This document shows positions 26,137 to 34,309 of a stretch of 64,000 nt of DNA, one piece after another. Origin of the DNA: Sabulibacter ruber (GTDB lineage: Bacteria; Bacteroidota; Bacteroidia; Cytophagales; Hymenobacteraceae); NCBI RefSeq assembly GCF_017355955.1, contig NZ_JAFFID010000002.1, positions 124,001-188,000 on the forward strand, written 5' to 3'. The notes beneath the pieces were generated by a model. It did no database searches. It had not been told where the DNA came from and worked only from the letters and a program-made list of their open reading frames with translations. The translations under genes were made by a program, and so were the position numbers. Each line of letters opens with the position of its first letter. Within the stretch, counting starts at the first letter, position 1.

Positions 26137-28221
26137 TTATTTGGTTCTGGAGCTGGAGTTGTTGTTGATCCTGAAATTGGCTCCGTCTTTCTTCAGCATG
26201 ACATCTACGTCTTCGCCGGTGGTTTTCTGGAAAATCTTTTTGTACTTCTCAAACAAGGCATCAGACTGTTTTTTGTCATTGATGAACAGGCCGTTCTTGT
26301 TGATTTCCAGTTCATAGTTATCATCGGCAGATTTGATTAACCCGTCAGACACCAGCGCGGCTTTGAGCTCTTTCATCATGGCATCGTGCTTCTTCATTCG
26401 CTCGTTGTGCTCGGCCATGCGCTTTTCGTGTTCCTTCATGCGCACGGCGTGCTCGGCCTGGCGTTTGTTGTGCTCTTCCATGCGTCTGGCATGGTCTCGC
26501 TGGCGATCTTCCTGGTGCCGCATGCGCTCGGCCTGCATGTCACGGGTTCTGGACATAAGGGCCTCCTGATGGGCGTGAAACTCCTCCATGCGGGCCTCAA
26601 ACTCATCCATTTGTTCCTGGTATTCCTTCATGGCCTTTTCGTACAGCTTCTGTTCCCTTTTGTCATCAGACGAAGGAGCTACAGGTGCTACGGGTGGCAC
26701 CGGAGGTACCGGCGCTACCATATCCTGGAAGTCACCTCTGGGCAACGGAGGCAGCGGGGTTCTAGGACTTCTGGGTGCTCTAGGGGCCGGCGGTGCAGGC
26801 GGCATGAAGTCATCCTCGTCTGATTCCAGCCTGTCAAGCGAAGCTTCGGCGCGGCGCATGGCTTCCTCCACCTCGTAAGAACGCCGGATGGTTTTGCCTT
26901 CTTTGGCAGCGGCCAGTTTCTGGTCAATCTGATCCTGGTACTTGCTGATCTCGCCTTTGGGCACCCGGCGGCCGTTTACGTACAGCTCCACCACTTTCCC
27001 TTTTTTGTTTTTCACGATGACCAGGTCATCATCCAGTTGCTGCAGGGTCAGTTCTTCGTCGCTGCTGTCGGTTTCAGAAAGAACAGGTGCCGTGAAGGGT
27101 TGGGCAAAGGCAGGGGCAACGGGTTTTTCTTCCTGTTCCTGGGCCGAGGCATAATTGGCGCTGGCGCTGGCCGAGAAAATGAGCAAACCGGCTACTACGG
27201 CGCAGCTGGCCAGAAAGCCTTCAGAGAAAGTAGGGCGTACGGCTGGTTTCTGTACCAACCGGGTGATGCGGCTCAGCAGAGACCGGCGGCGGCCCGAGAA
27301 CGCCACTGCCAGACGCGGGGAGTTTGGTTTCTTTTTCATCATCAGTTCTTCAAGATTGGTTAACGCGTAAGCATAAGTGAGGGAATCGCCGCAGAGGGAA
27401 AGAGCGAGGTCATCGCAGGCGTGTTCCCGTTCGGTGCGGATGCAGTCAGACATCCACCAGACGGCAGGGTGGAAGAAAAACAGGGTCTCCACCACACTTT
27501 GAAATAAGTTTAACAAATAATCGCGGCGCTGCACGTGCGACAGTTCATGGGCCAGGATAGCCTCTACCTGTGCCGCTGATAAGCCGGCCAACGTACCCAA
27601 AGGCAGCAGCACCAGCGGTTTAAAATGCCCGATGACCATGGGCACCTGGATCAAGGCAGACTCGGCCATTCTTACGGCTCTTGGCAAGCCCAACTCCCGG
27701 CCTAAATCCTGTACCTTTTCTACCCACAGGGCCGGCACCGGACTGGTGCGGTAAGACCTAAGCCGCTGCACGTACACCCAGCCGCCCAGTAACCGCAGCC
27801 CCATCAGCAGCATGCCCACCAACCACAGTAGCACAATGGCCGGTAAATGCTGCTCAAAATAGGCCTGGCCTTTAGCCAGAGAGCTTTCCCAGGTAGAAGG
27901 AGCCTGCACCGAAAAAAGGTGAATGGTTTCCATGGGCTGGGTTTCTGGCGCAGAAATCAAAACCGCTGCTTTTTTGGCAATGGCCGTTTCCTTGTTGTAC
28001 AGCCTGGTGTAGGTGATCACAGAAACCAGCAGCATGGCCATAAGGCCACCCCAGGCAACCCGGTAGCGGATGGCCGCTGAGTGCCGGTGCATGAGCCGGA
28101 GCAACACCGCCAGGAGCAAAGCCAGCAAGGCACCTTGCCAGAGGGAGTGCAGGAGGGTCCAACCTAAGGCGTGGGTTACCGCCTGTGGTACTACATCATG
28201 AATCAGCGTTTGAGGAGTCAT
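26137..28221 (-). CDS. BlaR1-like M56 metallopeptidase membrane sensor with His-heptad coiled coil
   Basis: Product of 694 aa. Four membrane segments surround the M56 peptidase core: helices near 18-42, 55-72, 126-150 and 335-352, with zinc motif HELSH (225-229) and REHACDD (265-271). This cytoplasm-facing protease cleaves the BlaI repressor in the classical system. The outer part lacks a BlaR1 penicillin-binding domain. Instead it has a Pro-rich linker (about 473-516), then a charged helix in which His577, 584, 591, 598, 605 and 612 fall exactly seven residues apart, and a small C-terminal domain. The start overlaps the blaI stop by 26 bp, so the pair is translationally coupled. The ligand is unknown. 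Confidence 0.92.
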   Translation of the reverse strand: MTPQTLIHDVVPQAVTHALGWTLLHSLWQGALLALLLAVLLRLMHRHSAAIRYRVAWGGLMAMLLVSVITYTRLYNKETAIAKKAAVLISAPETQPMETIHLFSVQAPSTWESSLAKGQAYFEQHLPAIVLLWLVGMLLMGLRLLGGWVYVQRLRSYRTSPVPALWVEKVQDLGRELGLPRAVRMAESALIQVPMVIGHFKPLVLLPLGTLAGLSAAQVEAILAHELSHVQRRDYLLNLFQSVVETLFFFHPAVWWMSDCIRTEREHACDDLALSLCGDSLTYAYALTNLEELMMKKKPNSPRLAVAFSGRRRSLLSRITRLVQKPAVRPTFSEGFLASCAVVAGLLIFSASASANYASAQEQEEKPVAPAFAQPFTAPVLSETDSSDEELTLQQLDDDLVIVKNKKGKVVELYVNGRRVPKGEISKYQDQIDQKLAAAKEGKTIRRSYEVEEAMRRAEASLDRLESDEDDFMPPAPPAPRAPRSPRTPLPPLPRGDFQDMVAPVPPVPPVAPVAPSSDDKREQKLYEKAMKEYQEQMDEFEARMEEFHAHQEALMSRTRDMQAERMRHQEDRQRDHARRMEEHNKRQAEHAVRMKEHEKRMAEHNERMKKHDAMMKELKAALVSDGLIKSADDNYELEINKNGLFINDKKQSDALFEKYKKIFQKTTGEDVDVMLKKDGANFRINNNSSSRTK

Positions 28222-28597
28222 CTTCTAGTTTTTTCAAAAGGTGGCGGATTTGATTCAGTTCATCTGGCGTAGTGCGGTGATTGCCCAGGGCTTGCATCAC
28301 CAGTTTCATGGCCGATCCCCGAAAAGTAGTGTCCAGGAAACGGTCCAGGAGGCGTTGCTGGGTTTCATCCTCGGTCACGGCGGCGCGGTACACGTGTGAG
28401 CGGCTTTCCTCATCGCGGGAGACCAGGTTCTTTTCAAACATGATCTGCAGCAGCTTTAAGGTGGTGGTGTAGCCGGTCTCCTTGACCTTGTTCTGCTCTT
28501 CGTTCACAAACCGGACCGTGCTGGGCCCGTGCTGCCACAGGATCTGCAGGATTTCCAGTTCGGTTTCGGTGGGTTTTAGGGGTGCTGTGTTCTCCAT
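28196..28597 (-). CDS. BlaI/MecI/CopY-family transcriptional repressor
   Basis: Product of 133 aa from ATG 28597 (MENTAPLKPTETELEILQIL); the ATG at 28639 would place the start inside the operator. The winged helix is typical: LWQHGPSTVRFVNEEQ, then GYTTTLKLLQIMFEKNLVSR and the C-terminal dimerisation helix DRFLDTTFRGSAMKLVMQAL. It should bind as a dimer to the TTCGTA/TACGAA repeats directly upstream and be inactivated by the adjacent M56 protease. It probably controls its own operon. Confidence 0.95.
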   Translation of the reverse strand: MENTAPLKPTETELEILQILWQHGPSTVRFVNEEQNKVKETGYTTTLKLLQIMFEKNLVSRDEESRSHVYRAAVTEDETQQRLLDRFLDTTFRGSAMKLVMQALGNHRTTPDELNQIRHLLKKLEDDSSNADS

Positions 28598-28627
28598 GGT
28601 TTCTTTCCTCTCTTGATCTACGACTAA

Positions 28628-28690
28628 CTTCGTAGACAATTATACGAAGCTTTTCGTAAAAAGAAAATAGTTAGCACGAAATTTTTCGTA
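28628..28690. promoter_or_regulatory. BlaI-type operator array overlapping the blaI promoter
   Basis: Hexamers of one motif occur in alternating orientation: CTTCGTA (28628-28634), TACGAAG (28643-28649), TTTCGTA (28652-28658), ACGAA (28676-28680) and TTCGTA (28685-28690). The first two form a dyad CTTCGTA-N8-TACGAAG. On the minus strand a -7-like TATAATTG (28637-28644) lies within that dyad, so binding would block the promoter. Bacterial BlaI/CopY sites are similar dyads but with TACA/TGTA cores. Confidence 0.8.
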
Positions 28691-28879
28691 GATTAAGAAA
28701 AAAAGGCACGCTGCGCCCGCTATGTCTCTGGTAGACAAACAGGTGAGGGTAATTCCCCTACAGGTACAGGACAGACAGATGCGCATGGTATAAAAGAAAA
28801 AGGTGTTTATCTCGTTCCTAGGGCTGGAGTCGGTTGCTTTGAGAGCAGCCGTTTGGCAAACTCTTCCGTACTTTACCGC

Positions 28880-29428
28880 ATGAAGAAGACTTTACTGCTA
28901 GGGCTGGGCTTAAGCTTTCTGAGCTGTTTGCCGGCCTTGGCACAACGCTATAAAACAGCTGCCGGCTTACGAATTGGCAATGAGGAATTCGGGTTGACCG
29001 TACAGCAGAAAATTCTGGACAAAACCACGCTGGAAGGAATGGTGACTGCTGCCCCCCGGCAGGTTACCGCCACGGTGTTGGCAGAGCAGCATTTTCCTAT
29101 GCTGGGCCAGCGTTTCAATTACTACATGGGCGGCGGGGTACACGGTGGCCGCCTCAAAGACTATGGTGCTATCTATGGCTTTGACGCCATCGCCGGGATA
29201 GAGTACAAAATAAACGGACTCCCTTTTCTGCTTTCGGCTGATCTGAAACCTGCCATCCATCTTCGGCACGAAGAATGGTTTGATATGGGAGGTGCCTTCT
29301 CCATCAGGTACGTAATCGTTCGGGAGAAACCGCCTACCCCTGGTCAAATCATCAAGGGCATTTTCAGCCCAAAGGGCAAGGATAAAGGCAAAGACAAGAA
29401 AAAGAAGAAAGATTCTTCCTGGTTCTAA
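28880..29428 (+). CDS. Putative outer-membrane/periplasmic beta-barrel protein
   Basis: Product of 182 aa from ATG 28880 (MKKTLLLGLGLSFLSCLPAL), a clear signal peptide; an earlier in-frame ATG at 28853 is less likely. Alternating strands (FGLTVQQKILDKTTLEGMVT; QRFNYYMGGGVHGG; FDAIAGIEYKINGLPFLLSA) suggest an eight-strand type barrel, ending AFSIRYVIVRE. A Lys-rich tail (GKDKGKDKKKKKDSSWF) follows the barrel, which is odd for a protein that should end on a strand. No specific family is recognised. Confidence 0.75.
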   Translation: MKKTLLLGLGLSFLSCLPALAQRYKTAAGLRIGNEEFGLTVQQKILDKTTLEGMVTAAPRQVTATVLAEQHFPMLGQRFNYYMGGGVHGGRLKDYGAIYGFDAIAGIEYKINGLPFLLSADLKPAIHLRHEEWFDMGGAFSIRYVIVREKPPTPGQIIKGIFSPKGKDKGKDKKKKKDSSWF

Positions 29429-29432
29429 GCGG

Positions 29433-29496
29433 GCAGGTGCGCTGCGTTTTGGGCGTACTTGGAAGAAAACAAAACCAAAACCGAAAGGCGCCTGCT
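29433..29496. terminator. Hairpin between convergent genes enclosing a palindrome-family copy
   Basis: GCAGGTGCGC (29434-29443) can pair imperfectly with GGCGCCTGC (29487-29495). The loop holds the palindrome-family copy at 29444-29483. Confidence 0.5.
29444..29483. repeat. 40-bp palindrome family copy
   Basis: GCGTTTTGGGCGTACTTGGA then AGAAAACAAAACCAAAACCG. Nested in the hairpin of 29433-29496. Confidence 0.5.
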
Positions 29497-29506
29497 ACAA
29501 GGCCTG

Positions 29507-29710
29507 TTAGGCGCTGAAGGTTACTTTTCCGCCCATCACAAAAGAGCAGGCAGTGGCGGTTTCGGCGGCCTCAGCGGTGGGAGCCGGCATGCGCTTACCT
29601 GACTGGTTGATGTAGATGACTTCTTGTTTGTAGTTAAGGCCGCTCAAGGCGTCTTTCAAGGCCAAACCAGAACCAATACACATTGCGAACATTAGGATGA
29701 TGACTTTCAT
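29507..29710 (-). CDS. Small secreted hypothetical protein
   Basis: 67 aa. MKVIILMFAMCIGSGLALKD is a short signal-peptide-like leader. The rest (YKQEVIYINQSGKRMPAPTA then EAAETATACSFVMGGKVTFS) is polar with one Cys in each part. Nothing identifies a family. It is placed between two convergent structures and could be a genuine small exported protein or a chance ORF. Confidence 0.4.
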   Translation of the reverse strand: MKVIILMFAMCIGSGLALKDALSGLNYKQEVIYINQSGKRMPAPTAEAAETATACSFVMGGKVTFSA

Positions 29711-30123
29711 GGCTTTATTCTTTTGAGGTTAACTGATAGACTACTGCTTTTTCTAATTGGTTGCTTCTTGCGGAGCGGAACCAGAGCTTTTCTCTGCTGT
29801 TTTCATCGTAACCGTTACAATTAAAAGATGCAGATGCTGCTTGTTTGGTTGCCCGCTCTGGTTAGTTTCTTTTCCAATGCTGTGCCAAACAGTTAAGTAA
29901 TTGATTATTAATTATTTACAAATAGAGCCTGCATTTAAAAGTGTCCACCCATGAACTGAAGATGTCCACTTACGAACACTTTTGATGCAGGGGTGACCAG
30001 CCCTGAAGGACACCTAAGAATTATCTGAGATTTTCTGGGAAAGAATGCAGGGGAACGGTGCCACAGAAGCCTTTTCTGAGGCAGGAGATTATCTTAGCCT
30101 ATCTCTTCCCGTACTCTTACTCT
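29711..30123. other. Intergenic region upstream of arfB
   Basis: About 410 bp. At 29936-29984, AAAAGTGTCCACCC...ACGAACACTTTT forms an inverted pair with a second GTCCACTT inside, resembling the end of a mobile element, but no transposase is present. The rest shows no gene. Confidence 0.35.
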
Positions 30124-30528
30124 ATGCTACCAGATTTAACCCCAGAATTGATTTTTCAGACTTCGCGCAGCAGTGGCCCCGGCGGACAAAACGTCAACAA
30201 AGTGGCCAGCAGGGTAGAGGTGTGGTTTTCCATTGAGAACTCTGCGCTCCTCAGCCAGGAACAGAAAGATTTGCTGTTAGAGAAACTGGCCTCCCGGCTT
30301 AACAAGGAAGGGTACTTGCATCTGGCCAGCCAGGAAGACCGCAGCCAACTGGCTAATAAAGAATTGGTGGTGCAGAAACTCTATGAGGTACTGGAAAAAG
30401 CCCTTCACCGGCCCAAGCCCCGCAAAAGAACCACCCCTTCTAAAGCGGCCGTGCAGAAACGCTTACAGAGTAAACAAAGGCAAAGCCAGAAGAAAGCAAA
30501 CAGAGGTTTCCGGGGCGGAGAGGAATGA
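30124..30528 (+). CDS. arfB: ArfB alternative ribosome-rescue factor (peptidyl-tRNA hydrolase)
   Basis: Product of 134 aa from ATG 30124 (MLPDLTPELIFQTSRSSGPG). The catalytic GGQ loop is intact in SRSSGPGGQNVNKVASRVE. The C-terminal tail is Lys/Arg-rich (RPKPRKRTTPSKAAVQKR, QSKQRQSQKKANR), as needed to enter the empty mRNA channel of a stalled ribosome. It hydrolyses peptidyl-tRNA on non-stop complexes. A longer start at 30058 is rejected because family members begin just before the strand LIFQTSRSSGPGGQ. Confidence 0.95.
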   Translation: MLPDLTPELIFQTSRSSGPGGQNVNKVASRVEVWFSIENSALLSQEQKDLLLEKLASRLNKEGYLHLASQEDRSQLANKELVVQKLYEVLEKALHRPKPRKRTTPSKAAVQKRLQSKQRQSQKKANRGFRGGEE

Positions 30529-30535
30529 ACATTTC

Positions 30536-30568
30536 AGGCCTGTTTTTCTAAAAACTGCCAAGGAACGG
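30536..30568. repeat. 40-bp palindrome family copy (partial)
   Basis: AGGCCTGTTTTTCTAAAAAC then TGCCAAGGAACGG between the convergent arfB and DUF481 genes; the outer left arm is missing. Confidence 0.5.
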
Positions 30569-30640
30569 TTTTACGCAGTCTTCCGCTTCTGCAGATTGAT
30601 AAACCGGAATTATACTCTTACCGATCTCTCGAAAAATCAC

Positions 30641-31447
30641 CTAAAAACTTACCTGAACTCCCGTGGTAAGGCTGTACAGGTAGTTGGGGATGGGAACGAT
30701 AGGGCGGTTTTCGTAGGTATGGGTGAAGTTGGTAACCAGCTGGAAACGGTTGTTGATCTTGGTGACAATAGAGATGTCGCCGCTGAAACGGTGGCGCGCC
30801 ATGCCGGCGGGCTGGTCATACCCTACCTGGTAATAATGGATGGTGCTCAGTTCCAGGTAAGGGTTCAGGGGCAACCGGATACTGGCGTAATTTGACAGCT
30901 TAGGGATGTCTTTCCTGATGTATCGGTCTTCTTCCATGTTGCGCCAGCGCTCATGCTCATACATAACGCCGGTGCCCAGGTTAAACCGCAGATCGCCTTT
31001 CTGCACAACCGTGAACCGGATGCCCGCGCCCGCCAGAGCCCTGAACTCCAGACCCCGGTTGTAATCATACTGGGCCTGCGTGAAGGCTTCATAAGACAAT
31101 CTTTCCTGCCTCCTGAACGTCACCCGCCCGTGCACATAGCCGGTTTCTACCTGGGTTTCGCCTTTCAGCCGCACGTAGTTGTAAGAAGCCAGCAACAGGT
31201 AAGTGTTATGCTCAGACACATAGCCAATGTTTCCGGTACCGGTAAGCCCGATGTAATGGTCGGTTCTGCCTTCCACCCCCACGGCCCGGTTAAACAGGTT
31301 AAGGTTCACCCCGGCTTTACCGGTAAAGTAGTGCGATGAGTCACGGTCTACCCTGGATTTTTCAACATTCAGAATCTGGCCGGAAACGGAAAAAGAAAGA
31401 AGAAAAGCAGTAGCAAAAAGGAAAGAAAGACGGAATGGTAAACGCAT
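30641..31447 (-). CDS. DUF481 family outer-membrane protein
   Basis: About 268 aa from ATG 31447 (MRLPFRLSFLFATAFLLSFS), with cleavage before QILNVEKSRVD; an ATG five codons upstream is also possible. DUF481 (YdiY-like) barrels begin with N-x-E-K-x-R-x-D-x-x-x-x-F-x-G, seen here as NVEKSRVDRDSSHYFTGKAG. Alternating strands follow, to VPIPNYLYSLTTGVQVSF with a terminal Phe, which is the outer-membrane insertion signal. Function unknown, thought to be a small outer-membrane channel or enzyme-like barrel. Confidence 0.85.
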   Translation of the reverse strand: MRLPFRLSFLFATAFLLSFSVSGQILNVEKSRVDRDSSHYFTGKAGVNLNLFNRAVGVEGRTDHYIGLTGTGNIGYVSEHNTYLLLASYNYVRLKGETQVETGYVHGRVTFRRQERLSYEAFTQAQYDYNRGLEFRALAGAGIRFTVVQKGDLRFNLGTGVMYEHERWRNMEEDRYIRKDIPKLSNYASIRLPLNPYLELSTIHYYQVGYDQPAGMARHRFSGDISIVTKINNRFQLVTNFTHTYENRPIVPIPNYLYSLTTGVQVSF

Positions 31448-31785
31448 AAGCAAAGCAGACATGCCTACCCAGAGACATTGCCTTTATCTGATTGAACCTG
31501 AGGAGCGGAGACTTGATTGTCTGGTCACTGCAAAATGCGCAGTCCGCTCCTTCACTCTACCCCGAAGGTAAGGATTTTAGCCCAAGCAGCCAAGGTCTTA
31601 CGGGCAGCCCGCGGTTCCGGCGCAAAGGTCAGGCGGTTCTTCTGCGGCAGAAATCTACCGGAGGCTTTCTGTTCCTTTGCCTATACACAGCCAATTCCCC
31701 GGGTACAGAAAACCCGTTTTAGAGCTGCTTTATGAAAAACAGCCTTAAAACGGGTTCTTGAAAAGACATTCCAGAAATCTGGCTT
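31448..31785. other. Intergenic region with hairpin and palindrome copy
   Basis: About 340 bp. AGGAGCGGAGACT (31501-31513) pairs approximately with AGTCCGCTCCT (31541-31551). A palindrome-family copy is at 31711-31756. Small ORFs here lack support. Confidence 0.5.
31711..31756. repeat. 40-bp palindrome family copy with perfect outer arms
   Basis: AACCCGTTTTAGAGCTGCTT, then TATGAAAAACAGCC, then TTAAAACGGGTT. Arms AACCCGTTTTA/TTAAAACGGGTT are near-perfect. Confidence 0.8.
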
Positions 31786-33135
31786 TTAAGTCTTCTCTTC
31801 GCCATTGAACTCAGAAACGGCATCGCTTAAGTCATACACCGGCACATTGGTGATGAACTGGTTAATAATGCTGGCTCCGGCAGCAGACCGGTACCCGCTG
31901 GCGCAATGCACCACAATGGGTTTATTAGTGGGAATCTCGTCTAAACGCTCTCTTAGCTCCGGCAGCGGAAGAGCGAGGGCACCGGCAAAAACCGGTTTCT
32001 CCTTTACCTCGGTCATGTTCCGGATGTCAACAATGGTGAATTCCTCTGGATGGGCTCTGAACTGCTCTACGTCTAACCTGGGCTCCTGCTCGGTGCCCGC
32101 AGGTGCCACAGACAACGCTCCGGCAATTAAGGGTTCATACCCAATGCTGGCCGATCTGCCGATCAGTTCCCTGAGTTTCTCCTCATCCTCGCTGATGAGG
32201 TAGAACGTTTCATCTGGCCACACAATAGAGCCTAGCCACGTCTCAAACTTAGGTCCGGCCTGCAGGTTAATGGCGCCTGGCACATGCCCTTGTTTAAACT
32301 GCTCCTGCGAGCGGGCATCTATTATGAGGCAGGCTTTGTCCAGTTCATGGTCTGCGCCGATGATGGGCACCTGTTTGATAGACGTCAGGTACTTGGGTGC
32401 TCCTTTCCGGTTCAGTTGCACGTCATACTCAAAGTACTTGGGCACGAACGGCTGATCTGAGGTAAGGTAAGCTACAAACTCCTCTTCGGTCATGGGCTGC
32501 AGCGCCGGATTGGTGGCCTTCTCGTTTCCGATGGTGCTGCTTTTGGCATCGCTCAGCTTTTTCCCGCAGAGGCTGCCCGCTCCGTGCGCCGGATACACCA
32601 GAACAGAATCTGGGAGGGGCATGAGCTTCTCGCGGGTAGACCGGTACATCTGCCGGGCCAGTTCCTCGCGGGCGGCGGTTTCGTTGCCCACGTTTTCACG
32701 TAGGTCCGGCCGTCCTACATCGCCCACAAAAAGCGTGTCTCCGGTGAAAACAGCGTGTTCTTTGCCTTCTTCATCGCGCAGCAGAATGGAGATGCTGTCT
32801 GGTGAGTGCCCGGGCGTATTGATGGCCTGCAAGGTTACCTGGCCTACTCTAAGCGTGTTTCCCTCGTCAAAAGGATTGTGCTTGTAAGTGGCCCCCGCGC
32901 GCTTGCTCACGTAAATGGCGGCGTGTTTGGCTTCTGAGAGTTCAAGGTGGCCGCTTACAAAATCGGCGTGGGGGTGTGTTTCAATGATAGCGACAATTCT
33001 GGCATCATGAAGCATGGCGTATTCTTCATACGGCTTGGGGTCTCGCGCCGGATCAATAACGGCAATCTCGGCATCACTCATCACGATGTAAGAGAAATGG
33101 GCTAGCCCTTTGTCTTCAAATTGTTCGATTTTCAT
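31786..33135 (-). CDS. MBL-fold persulfide dioxygenase-like protein with two rhodanese domains
   Basis: Product of 449 aa. An N-terminal metallo-beta-lactamase domain has IETHPHADFVSGHLEL (His54, His56, Asp58, His63), GHSPDSISILL and FTGDTLFVGDVGRPDLR, as in ETHE1/CstB-type persulfide dioxygenases. The usual His after Asp58 is Phe here, which occurs in this subfamily. Two rhodanese domains follow. The first (CLIIDARSQEQFKQGHVPGA) appears to lack the catalytic Cys. The second (FTIVDIRNMTEVKEKP ... VVHCASGYRSAAGA) has Cys in HCASGYRS. Predicted to oxidise persulfide sulfur and transfer sulfane sulfur in the cytoplasm. Confidence 0.92.
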   Translation of the reverse strand: MKIEQFEDKGLAHFSYIVMSDAEIAVIDPARDPKPYEEYAMLHDARIVAIIETHPHADFVSGHLELSEAKHAAIYVSKRAGATYKHNPFDEGNTLRVGQVTLQAINTPGHSPDSISILLRDEEGKEHAVFTGDTLFVGDVGRPDLRENVGNETAAREELARQMYRSTREKLMPLPDSVLVYPAHGAGSLCGKKLSDAKSSTIGNEKATNPALQPMTEEEFVAYLTSDQPFVPKYFEYDVQLNRKGAPKYLTSIKQVPIIGADHELDKACLIIDARSQEQFKQGHVPGAINLQAGPKFETWLGSIVWPDETFYLISEDEEKLRELIGRSASIGYEPLIAGALSVAPAGTEQEPRLDVEQFRAHPEEFTIVDIRNMTEVKEKPVFAGALALPLPELRERLDEIPTNKPIVVHCASGYRSAAGASIINQFITNVPVYDLSDAVSEFNGEEKT

Positions 33136-33385
33136 AGCACTTGAAGCTTACGTACAGAATACCATCCTCGTTGAAGAGAACGGCTTTCCGGGGCAGGCAC
33201 AAACTTCTGCTTTCTCTTAGGGCTTACCGCAAACAAGATCTGCTTGATTCCTGTTGTTTTTATGCTCTATTTTAGAAAGTACCCGGCTTGGGTATAATCT
33301 AAAGGCAGTATCTCCCGTAGGTGGAAATGAGTCTTCTATTGCAGGCTTGAGCGGCTTACGTTTTACGTTACTTTTTTTGGAAATC

Positions 33386-34216
33386 ATGCAAATAACCCCC
33401 AAAGGAACCCTTATAGCGCTTGGCGGCGGCGACGATGACGGCTTAATCAGCCTTATCAGGTCTGAACTCTGCAGCGTCAACTCTAATATTGAGGTCATTA
33501 CTACCGCTACGCTGGAGCCTATGGAGTCTGGCCAGGCCTACAAAGAAGCCTTTGAAGAACTGGGATGCAGCAGCGTACGGTTCATGCACATTGACGAGGA
33601 CAACGAAGCCGATAAACCCGACTATTTCTCCCGTATTGAAAACGCCGAGGTGATTTTCTTTACAGGGGGCAACCAGTTAAGGTTGAAGGAGTTCCTGAGC
33701 GGCACCAAGCTGCACCAACTCATGCAGAAACGCTTCATGGAGGAAGAAATCACCATTGCCGGAACCAGTGCCGGGGCGGCAGCCATGTCTAACCGCATGA
33801 TCTATGAAGGGTACGGCTATTACTCTCTGCTGAAAGGGGAGGTAAAAACCACCGACGGGCTGTCCTTTATCCAGAACGTGTTTATTGATACGCATTTCAC
33901 AGAACGCGGGCGCTTTGGCCGGCTGGCCCACGCCATTGCTAAACGCCCTCAGTTCATAGGAATAGGCCTGGGTGAGGAAACCGGCATTATCATTAAAGGG
34001 TGCAACCATGTAGAGGTGTTTGGCACCGGGGTGGTCACCATCATGGATGCCTCGCATGTGCGTTACTCCAACATAAACGAGGTAGAAGAAGGCGAGCCCA
34101 TTGCCGTAGAGAACCTTACCATGCACCTGCTGGTAGAAGGCCATGAGTACTGCCTGGCCGACCGGGTTTTCAGGAAAGTTTCTCAGCAGAAACAGAAAGA
34201 ATCCAGCAAGACCTAG
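33386..34216 (+). CDS. Cyanophycinase-like serine peptidase (S51)
   Basis: Product of 276 aa from ATG 33386 (MQITPKGTLIALGGGDDDGL). Upstream codons to 33254 do not fit the family. The nucleophile elbow is GTSAGAAAMS with Ser128, preceded by FFTGGNQLRLKEFL. Later DTHFTERGRFGRLAHAIAKR is the typical cyanophycinase segment, and GLGEETGIIIKG follows. The family hydrolyses multi-L-arginyl-poly-L-aspartate to beta-Asp-Arg dipeptides. No cyanophycin synthetase is in the window, so substrate use is uncertain. Convergent with the T9SS protein gene. Confidence 0.93.
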   Translation: MQITPKGTLIALGGGDDDGLISLIRSELCSVNSNIEVITTATLEPMESGQAYKEAFEELGCSSVRFMHIDEDNEADKPDYFSRIENAEVIFFTGGNQLRLKEFLSGTKLHQLMQKRFMEEEITIAGTSAGAAAMSNRMIYEGYGYYSLLKGEVKTTDGLSFIQNVFIDTHFTERGRFGRLAHAIAKRPQFIGIGLGEETGIIIKGCNHVEVFGTGVVTIMDASHVRYSNINEVEEGEPIAVENLTMHLLVEGHEYCLADRVFRKVSQQKQKESSKT

Positions 34217-34253
34217 AAAGCTGTTGCCGGTTCCTGCTTAACCAGATAAGAAA

Positions 34254-34286
34254 GAAAAAGCCCAGTGCGTTTAGCACCGGGCTTTT
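34254..34286. terminator. Bidirectional terminator hairpin
   Basis: GAAAAAGCCC-AGTGC (34254 on) pairs with GCACC-GGGCTTTTC; A-runs on the left and T-runs on the right serve both strands between convergent genes. Confidence 0.85.
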
Positions 34287-34309
34287 CTGCTTTTTCATAG
34301 TTCAATGGG

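Noticed and set aside
29936..29984. Possible insertion-sequence end (AAAAGTGTCCACC...AACACTTTT)
   Set aside because: No transposase ORF or target duplication seen; kept only as a remark in the region entry.
31492..31735. Two short overlapping plus-strand ORFs of 72-76 aa
   Set aside because: They run across a hairpin and lack motifs or a sensible start context.
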